Position numbers and translations under genes: made by a program
The notes under the pieces: generated by a model
The model's input: the letters and a program-made list of their open reading frames with translations, nothing else
Databases searched by the model: none
What the model was told of the DNA's origin: nothing
Shown: piece by piece, positions 52,413-62,630 of the stretch
How the letters are laid out: the number at the start of each line of letters is the position of its first letter
Numbering within the stretch: position 1 is the stretch's first letter
From: Candidatus Sphingomonas phytovorans
GTDB lineage: Bacteria; Pseudomonadota; Alphaproteobacteria; Sphingomonadales; Sphingomonadaceae
Length of the DNA stretch: 64,000 nt
Direction: 5' to 3'
NCBI GenBank assembly: GCA_029202385.1
Contig: CP119314.1
Coordinates: forward strand, 1,366,501 to 1,430,500

Positions 52413-53705
52413 ATGGCCAAGCGCCTTACGCTCTACATCGTTATCGGCCTGGTGCTTGGGCTCGTCGTCGGCTGGGGTCTGCATCTCGCGATAGACGACA
52501 ACACCCCGGCCTCCGCGGCCGCACTGGAAAAGATCGCCGGCTATTTCTCGATCGTCACGACGCTCTTCCTGCGGCTGATCAAGATGATCATCGCGCCACT
52601 GGTCTTCTCGACGCTTGTCGTCGGCATCGCGCATATGGGGGATACCGGCGCGCTGGGCCGTGTCGGCCTTCGCTCGCTCGCCTGGTTCATCTGTGCAAGC
52701 CTGTTGTCGCTGACGCTGGGGCTCATCCTGGTCAACATCCTGCAACCCGGTGTCGGCCTCGGCCTGCCGATCCCGCCCGTCAATGCGGATGCAGGCATCG
52801 TGAAGACCGGCTTCAACCTGAAGGATTTCGTTACCCACGTCGTCCCGTCCTCGATGATCGAGGCGATGTCGACCAACGAGATCATCCAGATCGTGGTCTT
52901 CTCCGTCTTCGTCGGCGTCGCGATCACGGCGGTCGGCGACAAGGCGGCCCCTCTGGTCCGCGCGCTGGAGGGGCTGGTCGCGGTGATGCTGCAGATCACC
53001 AACTATGTGATGCGCTTCGCCCCGTTCGCCGTGTTCGCCGCGGTCGCCAGTACGCTCGCCGAACGCGGACCCGGCGTGCTCGCCGATCTCGGCTATTTCA
53101 TCCTCTCCTTCTATATCGCGCTCCTGCTGCTCTGGCTGCTGCTGATCGGGCTCGGCTACCTCTTCATCGGCAAGCGGACCTCGCTGCTGGTACGCTATAT
53201 CCGCGATCCCCTGATCCTCGCCTTCACGACCGCCTCGTCAGAGGCAGCCTATCCCCGCACCCTCGAGGCGCTCGACCGGTTCGGCGTGCCGCCGAAGATC
53301 GGCAGCTTCGTGTTGCCGCTCGGCTATTCGTTCAATCTCGACGGATCGATGATGTACATGACGTTCGCGTCGCTGTTCATCGCCCAGGCCTATGGCGTCC
53401 ACCTCTCGCTCGGCGAGCAGATTACCATGCTGCTGGTGCTGATGGTCACGTCGAAGGGGATTGCCGGCGTCCCGCGCGCAAGCCTGGTGGTGATCGCGGC
53501 CACGCTGTCGCTGTTCAAGATCCCCGAGGCAGGGCTGCTGCTGATCCTCGCGGTCGACCATTTCCTCGACATGGGGCGTTCAGCCACCAACGTGGTCGGC
53601 AACGCCATCGCAGCAAGCGTGGTGGCGAAATGGGAGGGCGATCTCGACCCGATCGAGCCTGCCGACATCGATCCGCCACAGGCGCCATCGAAGGGCGTGC
53701 TTTAA
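52413..53705 (+). CDS. dicarboxylate/amino acid:cation symporter (DAACS)
   Basis: 430 residues, eight or more membrane helices. Elevator-type transporter with the characteristic hairpin and motif: LRLIKMIIAPLVFSTLVVGIAHMG, TASSEAAYPRTLEALDRFG (a serine-rich hairpin), PLGYSFNLDGSMMYMTFAS and the late VDHFLDMGRSATNVVGN. Takes up C4-dicarboxylates, glutamate or similar with Na+ or H+. Followed by a strong terminator. Confidence 0.94.
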   Translation: MAKRLTLYIVIGLVLGLVVGWGLHLAIDDNTPASAAALEKIAGYFSIVTTLFLRLIKMIIAPLVFSTLVVGIAHMGDTGALGRVGLRSLAWFICASLLSLTLGLILVNILQPGVGLGLPIPPVNADAGIVKTGFNLKDFVTHVVPSSMIEAMSTNEIIQIVVFSVFVGVAITAVGDKAAPLVRALEGLVAVMLQITNYVMRFAPFAVFAAVASTLAERGPGVLADLGYFILSFYIALLLLWLLLIGLGYLFIGKRTSLLVRYIRDPLILAFTTASSEAAYPRTLEALDRFGVPPKIGSFVLPLGYSFNLDGSMMYMTFASLFIAQAYGVHLSLGEQITMLLVLMVTSKGIAGVPRASLVVIAATLSLFKIPEAGLLLILAVDHFLDMGRSATNVVGNAIAASVVAKWEGDLDPIEPADIDPPQAPSKGVL

Positions 53706-53716
53706 AAAGCCCGAGG

Positions 53717-53758
53717 AAATTCCCTGTTCCGGGCCAGTAACAGGGAATTTCTTTTTTT
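53717..53758 (+). terminator. terminator of symporter gene, built from AACAGGGA repeat
   Basis: 12-bp arms AAATTCCCTGTT / AACAGGGAATTT with a 10-nt loop, followed by CTTTTTTT. The arms are the same AACAGGGA motif that is repeated just downstream and at 8562-8591. Confidence 0.9.
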
Positions 53759-53786
53759 ATCCGGCTTGCAGCGGATTATTCGAATA

Positions 53787-53887
53787 TTCCTGTTTAATAT
53801 CAATTCAGTATAACAGATTCCCTGTTATCCGAGAACAGGGAATTCAGGCGCGGATAACAGGGAAAATTCAGCGCCGAACAGGGATAT
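53787..53887. repeat. cluster of AACAGGGA motifs in both orientations
   Basis: Copies read TTCCTGTT (53787, weak), TTCCCTGTTAT (53818-53828), AACAGGGAATT (53834-53844), ATAACAGGGAAAA (from 53854) and GAACAGGGATAT (53877-53887). The spacing is irregular and direction alternates. The 291-bp gap from 53706 to the next gene holds no other feature I can name. Confidence 0.7.
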
Positions 53888-53996
53888 CTGCGGCGTATAG
53901 CGATGAGAAAGAGCCCGCCGGTTCCCGAGGGTTCCGCGCAGCCCCTATCCTGCAGCCAGCGTTCACCACATTGAATCAACCGAGCTCGATCAGCGC

Positions 53997-54629
53997 TCAG
54001 GCATAGGCATAGGGCCCGCCCTTTGCCAAAGCCGCCCGATAGGCCGGACGGGCGTGGATCCGGTCGAGCCAGGCGATGGTATGCGGCCGCGAGCCATCGA
54101 GCCCGGCACGGTTGCGCGCTGCCTCGAGCGGGAAGCTCATCATGATATCGGCACCGGTGATCTCCTCCCCCGCAAACCAGGGACGCTGAGCGAGTTCGGA
54201 TTCGACATAGTCAAGATGCACGTCGATCATCGGCTGGATGCGCTTCGCCGCCTTCTTGCCGAGGAACGGGATACGATTGACGACGAGCAGCACGAGCAGG
54301 GGCGGCATCAGCGACCCTTCGGCATAATGCAGGAACTGGCGGTAACGGAGGACCGAATCGCGGTGCGGCAGCGGCCCGAGCCTCCCGTCGGCCTTCTCGA
54401 CCAGATAATCGATGATCGCGCCGGTTTCCACGATCACCCGGCCGTCGTCGCTGTCCTCAATGACCGGCGATTTGCCGAGCGGATGGACCTTCTTCAACTC
54501 GGGCGGCGCGAGCATGGTCTGCTTGTTGCGCTCGTAGCGCTTGACCTCATACGGCATGCCCAGTTCCTCGAGCATCCACAGGACGCGCTGGGAGCGGGAG
54601 TTTTCGAGATGGTGGACGATGATCGTCAC
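53997..54629 (-). CDS. glutathione S-transferase family protein
   Basis: 210 residues from GTG at 54629, with AGAGAGAGGA upstream. Thioredoxin-like N-terminal domain (IIVHHLENSRSQRVLWMLEE, then HPLGKSPVIED with the cis-proline and DSDDGRVIVETGAIIDYL) and an all-helical C-terminal domain ending LDRIHARPAYRAALAKG. Detoxification role by family; substrate unknown. Confidence 0.93.
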   Translation of the reverse strand: MTIIVHHLENSRSQRVLWMLEELGMPYEVKRYERNKQTMLAPPELKKVHPLGKSPVIEDSDDGRVIVETGAIIDYLVEKADGRLGPLPHRDSVLRYRQFLHYAEGSLMPPLLVLLVVNRIPFLGKKAAKRIQPMIDVHLDYVESELAQRPWFAGEEITGADIMMSFPLEAARNRAGLDGSRPHTIAWLDRIHARPAYRAALAKGGPYAYA

Positions 54630-54642
54630 GGCAATCCTCTCT

Positions 54643-55479
54643 CTATCCGTCGTTATGCGCAGACCATAACCACGCCGCAGCCGGGAAATCCACGGCATCG
54701 TCGACATGGTGCCGCGCGATGACCGCCTCGACCCGATCAAGCATTGCCGCCCGCTCCCCGACCGGTGCCTGGCGAAGGATCGGCGCAACCGGCCCGATAC
54801 GCTGGAACAGGCTCAATGCATCGGCAACCGGAGCGGCGCCCTCGCCAGCGCGATAGGAGAACTCGACTGGCCGGCAATCGATCCGCGACCATCCCGCCGC
54901 GGTCAGCAAAGCGCGAACGGCATCGGGATCTGCGAAGGCGAAAGGCCCGGGCACATAGCCGGTGGAGGGGGGCGGCAACTCCCCCTGGGCAGCGACGACA
55001 AGCTCCGTTGCCCAGGGATTGAGCGTGGTGGCCCTGAAACAGGAGAAGACGAGGCCAGCGTCCGGCACGGTTCCGCCGCGCAATGCCGATAAAGCGGCAA
55101 CCGGATCGGGGAAGAACATCACTCCGTGACGCGAGACGAGCAGGTCGACCGGCGCCAGACCGGCGAGATGCTCTTCCGCCGGTCCACAGCGGAAAGAAAG
55201 ATTGTCGAGCCCCTGGCCACGCCCGGTCGCGATCTCGACAAGGCTGGGCGATATATCCACCCCGACCACCTGCCTGCCGGGCAGCGCCCCGGCGATCGCC
55301 AGGCTGGTGGTGCCGGCACCACAGCCGATATCGACGATCGCCGCGCTGCCGGAGAGAGCCATATCGAGGATCGCGGCGTTCAACTGCGTCGCCAGCCCGG
55401 CAAAAATGCGATCAGTCCGGCGCCATTCGGCCGCCCAGACATCGCCTATCGACCCTGACCAGTCACTCGCGGTCGTCAT
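54643..55479 (-). CDS. class I SAM-dependent methyltransferase
   Basis: 278 residues from ATG at 55479, GGAGAAAG upstream. Motif I is VDIGCGAGTTSLAIAGALPG, then VVGVDISPSLVEIA and the catalytic-domain strand VDLLVSRHGVMFF. Acceptor unknown. 13 bp before the GST gene on the same strand, so probably co-transcribed. Confidence 0.9.
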   Translation of the reverse strand: MTTASDWSGSIGDVWAAEWRRTDRIFAGLATQLNAAILDMALSGSAAIVDIGCGAGTTSLAIAGALPGRQVVGVDISPSLVEIATGRGQGLDNLSFRCGPAEEHLAGLAPVDLLVSRHGVMFFPDPVAALSALRGGTVPDAGLVFSCFRATTLNPWATELVVAAQGELPPPSTGYVPGPFAFADPDAVRALLTAAGWSRIDCRPVEFSYRAGEGAAPVADALSLFQRIGPVAPILRQAPVGERAAMLDRVEAVIARHHVDDAVDFPAAAWLWSAHNDG

Positions 55480-55593
55480 GTTCTTTCTCCGCGCCGGGCG
55501 ATCGTTCATGGGGCCGGCCCGAACAGCCCTATCCCGCGGTCGCCATGCAGGCTAGCGCTGCGGCGTTCCAAAAATTCCATGGCCCGAAATATG

Positions 55594-55621
55594 AAAGGCC
55601 CGCCAACGCAGGCGGGCCTTT
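55594..55621 (-). terminator. recA terminator
   Basis: AAAGGCCCGCC / GGCGGGCCTTT, 11-bp arms, 6-nt loop. It lies 41 bp beyond the recA stop codon. Confidence 0.88.
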
Positions 55622-55661
55622 CCGGGTTTTGCGACGGGAGAACGCCGCGTAAAATCAGCTC

Positions 55662-56753
55662 TCAGAGTTCGTCGTCGTCCTCGGCATCGGGACCGGCCAT
55701 CATCTCTTCGGCCACCTTGTCGGTACGAGCCCGGATCGCCTTTTCGAGGCGATCGGCCATTTCGGGATTCTCTTTGAGGAAATTCTTCGAATTCTCGCGG
55801 CCCTGGCCGATGCGGACGCTGTCGTAGCTGAACCACGCGCCCGATTTCTCGACCAGCCCGGCCTTCACGCCGAGATCGAGGATCTCGCCGATCTTGGAAA
55901 CGCCCTGGCCGTACATGATGTCGAACTCGACCTGCTTGAACGGCGGCGCGACCTTGTTCTTGACGACCTTCACCCGGGTGGTGTTGCCGATGATCTCCTC
56001 ACGATCCTTGATCTGGCCGGTGCGGCGGATGTCGAGGCGGACCGAAGCATAGAATTTCAGCGCGTTGCCGCCCGTCGTCGTCTCCGGGTTGCCGTACATC
56101 ACGCCGATCTTCATGCGGAGCTGGTTGATGAAGATCACCATGCAGCGCGAGCGGCTGATCGAGCCGGTCAGCTTGCGCAGCGACTGCGACATCAGGCGGG
56201 CCTGAAGACCGACATGGCTGTCGCCCATCTCGCCCTCGATCTCGGCACGGGGCACCAGGGCCGCGACCGAATCGACCACCAGCACGTCGATCGCGTTGGA
56301 GCGGACCAGCGTATCGACGATCTCGAGCGCCTGCTCGCCGGTGTCGGGCTGCGAGACGATCAGCTCGTCGATGTTGACGCCGAGCTTCTTGGCATAGACC
56401 GGATCGAGCGCATGCTCGGCATCGACGAATGCCGCGGTACCGCCGGTCTTCTGCGCCTCGGCGATGACGTGGAGCGCGAGTGTGGTCTTGCCCGAGCTTT
56501 CCGGCCCGTAGATCTCGATCACGCGGCCGCGCGGCAGGCCGCCGACGCCGAGCGCGATGTCGAGCCCGAGCGAGCCGGTCGAGATCGCCTCGACCTGCAT
56601 GGTTTCCTTCGAGCCGAGCCGCATGGCCGACCCCTTGCCGAATGCGCGATCAATCTGTGCGAGTGCCGCGTCGAGTGCCTTGGCGCGCTCTGAGCTCGCC
56701 TTGTCGTTGGAGACTGCCATTTTGTTGTCGATGACCTTCAAAGATGCCGCCAC
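55662..56753 (-). CDS. recA: recombinase RecA
   Basis: 363 residues from GTG at 56753, which has GGAGG five bases upstream; longer readings reach 56780. Strand exchange and LexA self-cleavage co-protease. Walker [63 protein letters not shown] (loop 2), acidic DDDEL tail. The SOS box upstream confirms LexA control. Confidence 0.98.
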   Translation of the reverse strand: MAASLKVIDNKMAVSNDKASSERAKALDAALAQIDRAFGKGSAMRLGSKETMQVEAISTGSLGLDIALGVGGLPRGRVIEIYGPESSGKTTLALHVIAEAQKTGGTAAFVDAEHALDPVYAKKLGVNIDELIVSQPDTGEQALEIVDTLVRSNAIDVLVVDSVAALVPRAEIEGEMGDSHVGLQARLMSQSLRKLTGSISRSRCMVIFINQLRMKIGVMYGNPETTTGGNALKFYASVRLDIRRTGQIKDREEIIGNTTRVKVVKNKVAPPFKQVEFDIMYGQGVSKIGEILDLGVKAGLVEKSGAWFSYDSVRIGQGRENSKNFLKENPEMADRLEKAIRARTDKVAEEMMAGPDAEDDDEL

Positions 56754-56830
56754 TGGAGCCTCCGTCGCTAGACTGATCACATCGCGCGTTCAATGCGTGT
56801 TGGAAGTTCCGTATACGGTTTGTTCCAAAA

Positions 56831-56845
56831 GAACAAGAGTGGAAC
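56831..56845 (-). promoter_or_regulatory. LexA box of recA
   Basis: GTTCCACTCTTGTTC on the coding strand, a full GTTC-N7-GTTC match, 78 bp before the recA start. The gene encoded on the other side is adenine deaminase, so the site lies in a divergent region. Confidence 0.9.
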
Positions 56846-56941
56846 AATAATTTTGTTGGATCCGTGAAACGACCCGTTCCGGGGTGCGGCCCCTTCTCGT
56901 TCCGGCTTGCTCCCCGATCGTGCCCGCGCGATGAAGGAGAG

Positions 56942-57955
56942 ATGACCGACCACGATTTTATTACCGGCTTGCCCAAGGCGGAACTCCATTTGCATATCGA
57001 GGGCAGCCTCGAACCCGAACTGATGTTCGCCCTGGCGCAGCGCAACAAGGTCGCGATCCCCTATGCGAGCGTCGAGGAGGTTCGCGCCGCCTACAGCTTC
57101 TCCCGGCTGCAGGATTTTCTCGACATCTATTATGCCGGCGCAAACGTGCTGCAGAAGCAGGAGGATTTTCGCGATCTCGCTGTCGCCTATTTCGATCGCG
57201 CCGCGGCCGACGGCGTCGCCCATGCCGAGATCATGTTCGATCCCCAGACCCATACCGATCGCGGCATCGCCTTCGGCACGGTGATCGAGGGCCTGCTCGC
57301 CGGCATGGCCGACGCGAACGCCCGGCACGGCATGACGTCGAAGCTGATCCTGTCCTTCCTGCGCCATCTCGACGAAGATGCCGCCTTCGCCACGCTGGCG
57401 GCGGCTGAACCGTGGCTCGACCGGATCGACGCCGTGGGGCTGGACTCGTCCGAGCTTGGCCATCCGCCCGAAAAATTCGCCCGCGTGTTCGCGGCTGCCC
57501 GCGCGAAAGGACTTCGGCTCGTCGCGCATGCCGGCGAGGAAGGACCGCCCGACTATGTCCACCAGGCGCTCGACCTGCTCGAGATCGACCGGCTCGACCA
57601 TGGCAATCGCAGCCTCGAGGATCCCGTTCTCACCGCGCGGCTGGCGCGTACCGGCATGACGCTGACGGTATGCCCGCTTTCGAACCTGAAACTGTGCGTG
57701 GTCGACGACATGGCCAATCATCCAATCGACCGGATGATCAAGGCGGGGCTTCGCGCCACGATCAATTCGGACGATCCGGCCTATTTCGGCGGTTATATCG
57801 CCGACAATTACCGGGCGGCGGCCTCCGCGCGGGGGCTCGACCGCGACGATCTGGCGCTGCTCGCCCGCAACAGCTTTCTCGGTTCCTTCCTGCCCGACGA
57901 CGCGGTGGCGGCGCATCTCGCCCGGCTCGATGCCTATGTGGAGGCAAGCCGATGA
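56942..57955 (+). CDS. adenine deaminase (fungal/Pseudomonas-type, ADA fold)
   Basis: 337 residues from ATG at 56942 with AAGGAGAG upstream. The zinc site is formed by ELHLHIEGSLEPEL, VAHAGEEGPPDY (His) and SDDPAYFGGY (Asp). PQTHTDRGIAFGTV, LDSSELGHPPEKFARVF and TVCPLSNLKLCVVDD match the adenine-deaminase branch of the adenosine deaminase superfamily, so hydrolysis of adenine to hypoxanthine is more likely than of adenosine. It is translationally coupled (ATGA) to a phosphoribosyltransferase gene. Confidence 0.88.
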   Translation: MTDHDFITGLPKAELHLHIEGSLEPELMFALAQRNKVAIPYASVEEVRAAYSFSRLQDFLDIYYAGANVLQKQEDFRDLAVAYFDRAAADGVAHAEIMFDPQTHTDRGIAFGTVIEGLLAGMADANARHGMTSKLILSFLRHLDEDAAFATLAAAEPWLDRIDAVGLDSSELGHPPEKFARVFAAARAKGLRLVAHAGEEGPPDYVHQALDLLEIDRLDHGNRSLEDPVLTARLARTGMTLTVCPLSNLKLCVVDDMANHPIDRMIKAGLRATINSDDPAYFGGYIADNYRAAASARGLDRDDLALLARNSFLGSFLPDDAVAAHLARLDAYVEASR

Positions 57956-58467
57956 CCGTTTTCACCGAGATACCGCACGAGGCGTTCGTCGCCGCCGTCC
58001 GCGCGCTTGCGACGCAACTGGCCGAGGACGACTGGAAACCGGACTTCATCATCGGTATCGGGCGCGGCGGCCTCGCCCCGGCCGTCTATCTCAGCCATGC
58101 CACCGGCATGCCGATGCTGTCGGTCGACTATTCGAGCCAGGTGAAGGATTTCGCCGACGAGCCGCTGGTCAGGCTCGCGCACCGCACCCAGGCGGGTGAA
58201 AGGCTGCTGTTCCTGGACGACATCAATGATTCGGGCCGCACCATCGGCCATCTGCGCGAAGTCCTGCGTACAGCCGGCGCGGTACCGGACAGTATTCGCT
58301 TCGCCACGTTGATCGACAACGCCAACTCGGCGCAAAGGGTCGAGTATCGCGCCCTCACGATCGACCGCACTGTCGACAAGGACTGGTTCGTCTTTCCCTG
58401 GGAAGCAGTGGCTCCCGCCCAGTCGCTGATCGAGGACGCGGCGGCAGTACCGGAACGGATCGCCTAA
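57952..58467 (+). CDS. purine phosphoribosyltransferase (hypoxanthine-type)
   Basis: 171 residues. LLFLDDINDSGRTIGHL is the PRPP-binding loop of type I phosphoribosyltransferases; FIIGIGRGGLAPAVYLS forms the pyrophosphate loop. Beside adenine deaminase, it can turn the hypoxanthine product into IMP. Its end overlaps the convergent response-regulator gene by 4 bp. Confidence 0.9.
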   Translation: MTVFTEIPHEAFVAAVRALATQLAEDDWKPDFIIGIGRGGLAPAVYLSHATGMPMLSVDYSSQVKDFADEPLVRLAHRTQAGERLLFLDDINDSGRTIGHLREVLRTAGAVPDSIRFATLIDNANSAQRVEYRALTIDRTVDKDWFVFPWEAVAPAQSLIEDAAAVPERIA

Positions 58468-58820
58468 CCGAGCGAGTCGAGCGCCCGTGATACCGCATCC
58501 ATGGTGAAGGGCTTGGACAGCGTCGGCCGGCCGCGATAGGCCTCGGCCACGCTCTCGGCCGATCCGCCGGTCGCGAGCACGAACAGCACGCCCTTCGCGG
58601 CCAGGGCGTCGGCGATCGGCCAGCTCTTCTCCCCGCCGCGCAGGTTCACGTCGAGGATCGCCGCATCGATGCCGCCCGCCTCGACCAGTTTCAGCGCATC
58701 GGCGACGTTGTCGGCCGTGCCGGCCATGGTCTTGCCGAGGACGTCGAGAAAATCCTCGAGCATCATCGCGATCAGGGGCTCGTCTTCGACGATGAGGATG
58801 TTGGTCGGGGCGGTCATCAT
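58464..58820 (-). CDS. single-domain response regulator
   Basis: 118 residues (ATG at 58820; 58817 is equally possible). Receiver domain only: ILIVEDEPLIAMMLEDFL, Asp57 in AAILDVNLRGGE, and the lysine in TLSKPFTMD. No output domain. Encoded 35 bp after cckA on the same strand, so likely in the CckA network; it is not an obvious DivK or CpdR. Confidence 0.92.
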   Translation of the reverse strand: MMTAPTNILIVEDEPLIAMMLEDFLDVLGKTMAGTADNVADALKLVEAGGIDAAILDVNLRGGEKSWPIADALAAKGVLFVLATGGSAESVAEAYRGRPTLSKPFTMDAVSRALDSLG

Positions 58821-58854
58821 CGCCCCATAATCTCCGGCGCGTATCGCCGCCAAG

Positions 58855-61263
58855 TCATTTCGCCGCCAGCACGTCCCGCGCCGCCTCGGCAAGCTGCTGT
58901 ACCGAGAAGGGCTTGGCGAGAAAGGTGACATTGTCGAGGTCGATCGACTTGCGCAACTGCTCCTCGGCATAGCCGGACATGAACAGGATCGGCAGGTCGG
59001 GGTAGCGCGAGCGGACCTGGCGAACCATGGTCGGCCCGTCCATCACCGGCATGACCACGTCGGAGATCAGCAGGTCGGGCCGCGCGCTCTTTGCCAGCAC
59101 GTCGAGCGCGACCTCGCCATTTTCCGCGGTCAGCACCGTATAGCCCTGCCGGACCAGCGCGCGCTCGGCGACGGCGCGGACCATATCCTCGTCCTCGACC
59201 AGCAGGATCGTGCCGGTACCCCACAGGTCGGTCGGCTTGTCCCTGTTCCTGGCCGGGCTTGCCGGCTTGGCGGGCTGCGACGCGGTATGGACCGGGAGGT
59301 AGATGGTGAACACCGCCCCCTGCCCGCGCCCCTGTTCCCGGTTGTCGGCGAAGATATAGCCGCCCGATTGCTTGACGATGCCATAGACGGTGGAGAGGCC
59401 AAGCCCGGTCCCCTTGCCGACATCCTTGGTGGTGAAGAAGGGTTCGAAGATCTTGGGCAATATCTCGGGCGGGATGCCGCCACCGGTATCGGCCACCTCG
59501 AGCGCGATATAATCGGCGATCGGCAGGATGTCGGACCCCATCCGGCGAACGTCGGTCGCGGTCACCGACTTGGTCTGGATCGACAATTCGCCGCCACCGC
59601 GGGGGTCCTTCGCCAGCATCGCGTCGCGCGCATTGACCGCGAGGTTGACCACGACCTGTTCGAGCTGCCCCGGATCGGCGCGCACCGGGCCCAGGTTACG
59701 GCCATGCTTCACCGTCAGCGTCACCGTCTCGCCGAGCAGGCGCTTGAGCAGGTTGGAAACCTCCGAAATCACGTCCGGCAACTGCAATACCTGCGGCACC
59801 AGGGTCTGCTGGCGGGAAAAGGCGAGAAGCTGCCGGGTCAGGCTCGCGGCCCGGTTCGAATTGGCGCGGATCTGCTGGATGTCGTCATAATCGCTGTCGC
59901 CGGGCGAATGGCGCATCAGCATCAGGTCGCAATGCCCGATGATCGCGGTCAGGATATTGTTGAAGTCATGCGCGACGCCACCGGCAAGCTGGCCGACCGC
60001 CTGCATCTTGGTCGCCTGCGCCACCTCGCGCTTGAGCCGGGTCTCCTCGCTATTGTCCTTGAGGCTGAGCAGCACCGCCGCATCGCCCAGGCCGCGCGCG
60101 CCGGCGATCGACAGCGCGACCGGCTCCTCCGGATGATCCTTCAGACGCACCGCGAGATCGGTCGAATGAGTCGCCCCGTTCGCGAAACGCCGGATCGCGT
60201 CGGCGACCACCCCCTTGTCCTCGCGCACCAGCAGATCGCCGGGATAGAGCGGCGGCGCCGCCGCATCGACCTCCGCCGCGCGCGCGAACGCATCGTTCAT
60301 CTGGAGAAAGCGACCGTCGCGATCGACCAGCGCCATGCCGAACGGCATCAGCGAGACGAGGCTACGGACATGCGCGCTGGCGCTCGCCCCGATCGCCGGC
60401 TCGCTGGCACCGCCCTCCTCATCAAGCAAGACGACCAGCATGGGCGCATCGTCGCCGTCGAGGAACGGGATCTGAAGGACTCGCAACGGGCTGCCGGTCA
60501 GCCCTTCGCGCTCGAACCGGACAAGGCCGTGACTGTCGGTGATCAGGAACCGGGCGAAGTCGCGGCCGGCAACCGCGCCTTCCTCATGCCCCATGGCGCG
60601 GGCGCGCAGTACGCGGTTCGCGGCACGTATCCGGCCGTCGGGCGCGATCAGGGCGGCCATGATCCCCGCCGCGGCAAGCCGGTCCCCGGTTGGTCCGCCG
60701 ATCACGCCTTCGACGGTGGCGGCGAGGTCAAGCGCCTCGACGCCACGGAAACGCCAGACGAGCAGATCCTCGTCCGCCCCCGCCCGCTCGATCTCCGCCC
60801 TGAGCAGCGTGCCGCGTGCAATCAGCCGGGCAACCGAGGCAGCGCCGTCACGCCAGGCGGTGCGACCGGCGGCGCCAAGGAGGTCGATTCCCGCCTCATC
60901 CACCGGCAATGCCGGGGGAGTCGGGAAACCGGCGAATAGCGCCTCATACCGGTCGTTGGCGCATACCAGGCGTCCGGCGCGATCAGTGATCGCCACCGCC
61001 TCCGGGCTGCTAGCGGCCAGCGTCCGGGCAACGCTCCAGTCGGGTTCGATGCTTTCGGCACGTCCAGATGGGAACAGCCTGCGAAACAGGAGCAGCGATC
61101 CGAGGATCACCAGGGAAGTCGCCAGGAAGGCCGCGGCGACTGGCAGGTTGCGCAGCACCACCAAAATCAGCAGCGCCGCGGTCAACCCGCACGCAGCGGC
61201 GATCAACGCCGCGCCGCGCGCCGGCGAGAGCGCTGAGGCGGAGGATGCTGGAAGGCTTGCCAT
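58855..61263 (-). CDS. cckA: hybrid sensor histidine kinase CckA
   Basis: 802 residues. Two membrane helices near the N-terminus (to about residue 60), two PAS-like regions, dimerisation domain with the phosphoacceptor in [19 protein letters not shown], HATPase with [20 protein letters not shown] and [13 protein letters not shown], and a C-terminal receiver with [11 protein letters not shown]. In alphaproteobacteria CckA drives the ChpT-CtrA cell-cycle relay. The receiver lysine is present (FLAKPFSV). Confidence 0.96.
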   Translation of the reverse strand: MASLPASSASALSPARGAALIAAACGLTAALLILVVLRNLPVAAAFLATSLVILGSLLLFRRLFPSGRAESIEPDWSVARTLAASSPEAVAITDRAGRLVCANDRYEALFAGFPTPPALPVDEAGIDLLGAAGRTAWRDGAASVARLIARGTLLRAEIERAGADEDLLVWRFRGVEALDLAATVEGVIGGPTGDRLAAAGIMAALIAPDGRIRAANRVLRARAMGHEEGAVAGRDFARFLITDSHGLVRFEREGLTGSPLRVLQIPFLDGDDAPMLVVLLDEEGGASEPAIGASASAHVRSLVSLMPFGMALVDRDGRFLQMNDAFARAAEVDAAAPPLYPGDLLVREDKGVVADAIRRFANGATHSTDLAVRLKDHPEEPVALSIAGARGLGDAAVLLSLKDNSEETRLKREVAQATKMQAVGQLAGGVAHDFNNILTAIIGHCDLMLMRHSPGDSDYDDIQQIRANSNRAASLTRQLLAFSRQQTLVPQVLQLPDVISEVSNLLKRLLGETVTLTVKHGRNLGPVRADPGQLEQVVVNLAVNARDAMLAKDPRGGGELSIQTKSVTATDVRRMGSDILPIADYIALEVADTGGGIPPEILPKIFEPFFTTKDVGKGTGLGLSTVYGIVKQSGGYIFADNREQGRGQGAVFTIYLPVHTASQPAKPASPARNRDKPTDLWGTGTILLVEDEDMVRAVAERALVRQGYTVLTAENGEVALDVLAKSARPDLLISDVVMPVMDGPTMVRQVRSRYPDLPILFMSGYAEEQLRKSIDLDNVTFLAKPFSVQQLAEAARDVLAAK

Positions 61264-61366
61264 CCTGCCTCTCTTTGGCCGCGCTCAGGGACGCGTCAAG
61301 CTGCTTACAAGATGCGAACGCGCTGTATTGAGCTTGCGGCCGGTCAATGCCGAGGCCGCGAGCAGT

Positions 61367-61939
61367 TCACTGCTTCAGCCTGGCATGGGCCCGGCTGCGC
61401 CATTTGCGCGCGATCCACCAGCGCCAGCCGAGCGCCGCCGCCGCATACCCGACCACCGACAGGACCAGGGTGATGATGAACAGCCCGACGATCGTCGCGG
61501 GCCCGGCAGTCGACAGCAGCCAGTGAAGCCAGCTCGAATTCGCCGCGACCTGGGTTGCGATCGGGGCGCCCGGCACCTGCGCATCGAGATGCAGTGCCTG
61601 CTTCCCGATCCAATAGGCAGCCACCCACAGAAACGGCGTGGTGAAAGGGTTGGTGATGAAGGTCATCGCCGCGGCAACCGGGATATTGGCGCGGATCGGC
61701 AGGGCGAGCACCGCCGAGAAAGCAATCTGCGCGACCGGGAAGAGGATGCCGGTCACCATGCCGAGCGCTACGCCGCGCGGCACTGAACGGCGCGTGAACC
61801 GCCACAGGGCGGGGGCAAGGACACGGTGAGCGATCGGCCGCAACAGGCGGTTCTGCTCCATGCTCTCGCGCGTCGGCATGGTACGCTGCCACCAGGCGGC
61901 GACGCGCGTGAAAAGGCGTGGCCGCTCAGCCACGATCAC
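61367..61939 (-). CDS. DUF2062 membrane protein
   Basis: 190 residues from GTG at 61939, which has GGGAGG seven bases upstream; an earlier GTG at 61960 exists. Hydrophobic DUF2062 segments: [41 protein letters not shown] and a C-terminal helix pair ([21 protein letters not shown]). Overlaps smpB by 14 bp. Function unknown. Confidence 0.9.
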   Translation of the reverse strand: MIVAERPRLFTRVAAWWQRTMPTRESMEQNRLLRPIAHRVLAPALWRFTRRSVPRGVALGMVTGILFPVAQIAFSAVLALPIRANIPVAAAMTFITNPFTTPFLWVAAYWIGKQALHLDAQVPGAPIATQVAANSSWLHWLLSTAGPATIVGLFIITLVLSVVGYAAAALGWRWWIARKWRSRAHARLKQ

Positions 61940-62408
61940 GCATGATCCTCCCTTGCTCACGCTTCCAGTCGCGTTCCTTGATCGTCGCGCGCTTGTCGTG
62001 GTCCTTCTTGCCCTTCGCTAGCGCCAGCTCAACCTTCGCACGTCCCTTCGAATTGAAGTAGATCATCAGCGGCACGAGCGTCATGCCCTCGCGCGCCACC
62101 GCGCCGTGCATCTTGTTTATCTCGCGCTCGTGAAGGAGCAATTTACGCGGCCGCTTGGGCTCGTGGTTGAAGCGGTTGCCATGGCTGAATTCGGGAACGT
62201 TCGAATTGATCAGCCAGACCTGGCCGTCCTTCACCTCGGCATAGCTCTCCGCGATCGACCCGGTGCCGCTGCGCAGCGACTTCACCTCGGTGCCGGTCAG
62301 GGCGATTCCGGCCTCGTAAACGGTATCGATGGCATAATCGAACCGCGCCCGCCGGTTCTCGGCGACGATCTTGGTTTTCTCGAAGACGGGGGGCTTGGGA
62401 CGGGACAT
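61926..62408 (-). CDS. smpB: SsrA-binding protein
   Basis: 160 residues. Binds tmRNA and carries it to stalled ribosomes. [41 protein letters not shown] and [20 protein letters not shown] are hallmark segments. The tmRNA gene itself is not in the window. Confidence 0.97.
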   Translation of the reverse strand: MSRPKPPVFEKTKIVAENRRARFDYAIDTVYEAGIALTGTEVKSLRSGTGSIAESYAEVKDGQVWLINSNVPEFSHGNRFNHEPKRPRKLLLHEREINKMHGAVAREGMTLVPLMIYFNSKGRAKVELALAKGKKDHDKRATIKERDWKREQGRIMRDRG

Positions 62409-62630
62409 GGGACGCGCGATGTAGGCGCTCCCCGCGCAGAACGAAAGCGGGGTTGGTGAGGATTCGGTCGAGTTGCCGGAGTAACCGATGTTTCAGCGAG
62501 GCAAGTCCACTGATAAAACATGAAAAGATGATACCACTTCCTCGGGGGACTTGTGGTTGTTCTTGTCACCATACCGACCTGAGCCTATCCGAAACGTCGG
62601 GCAGCGTTAAGCTGCCGGCGGGGCGAACTC

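Noticed and set aside
48616-52494. A 1292-codon plus-strand open frame across alaS and the M24 peptidase gene
   Set aside because: It is the complement of two well-supported minus-strand genes and carries no domain of its own.
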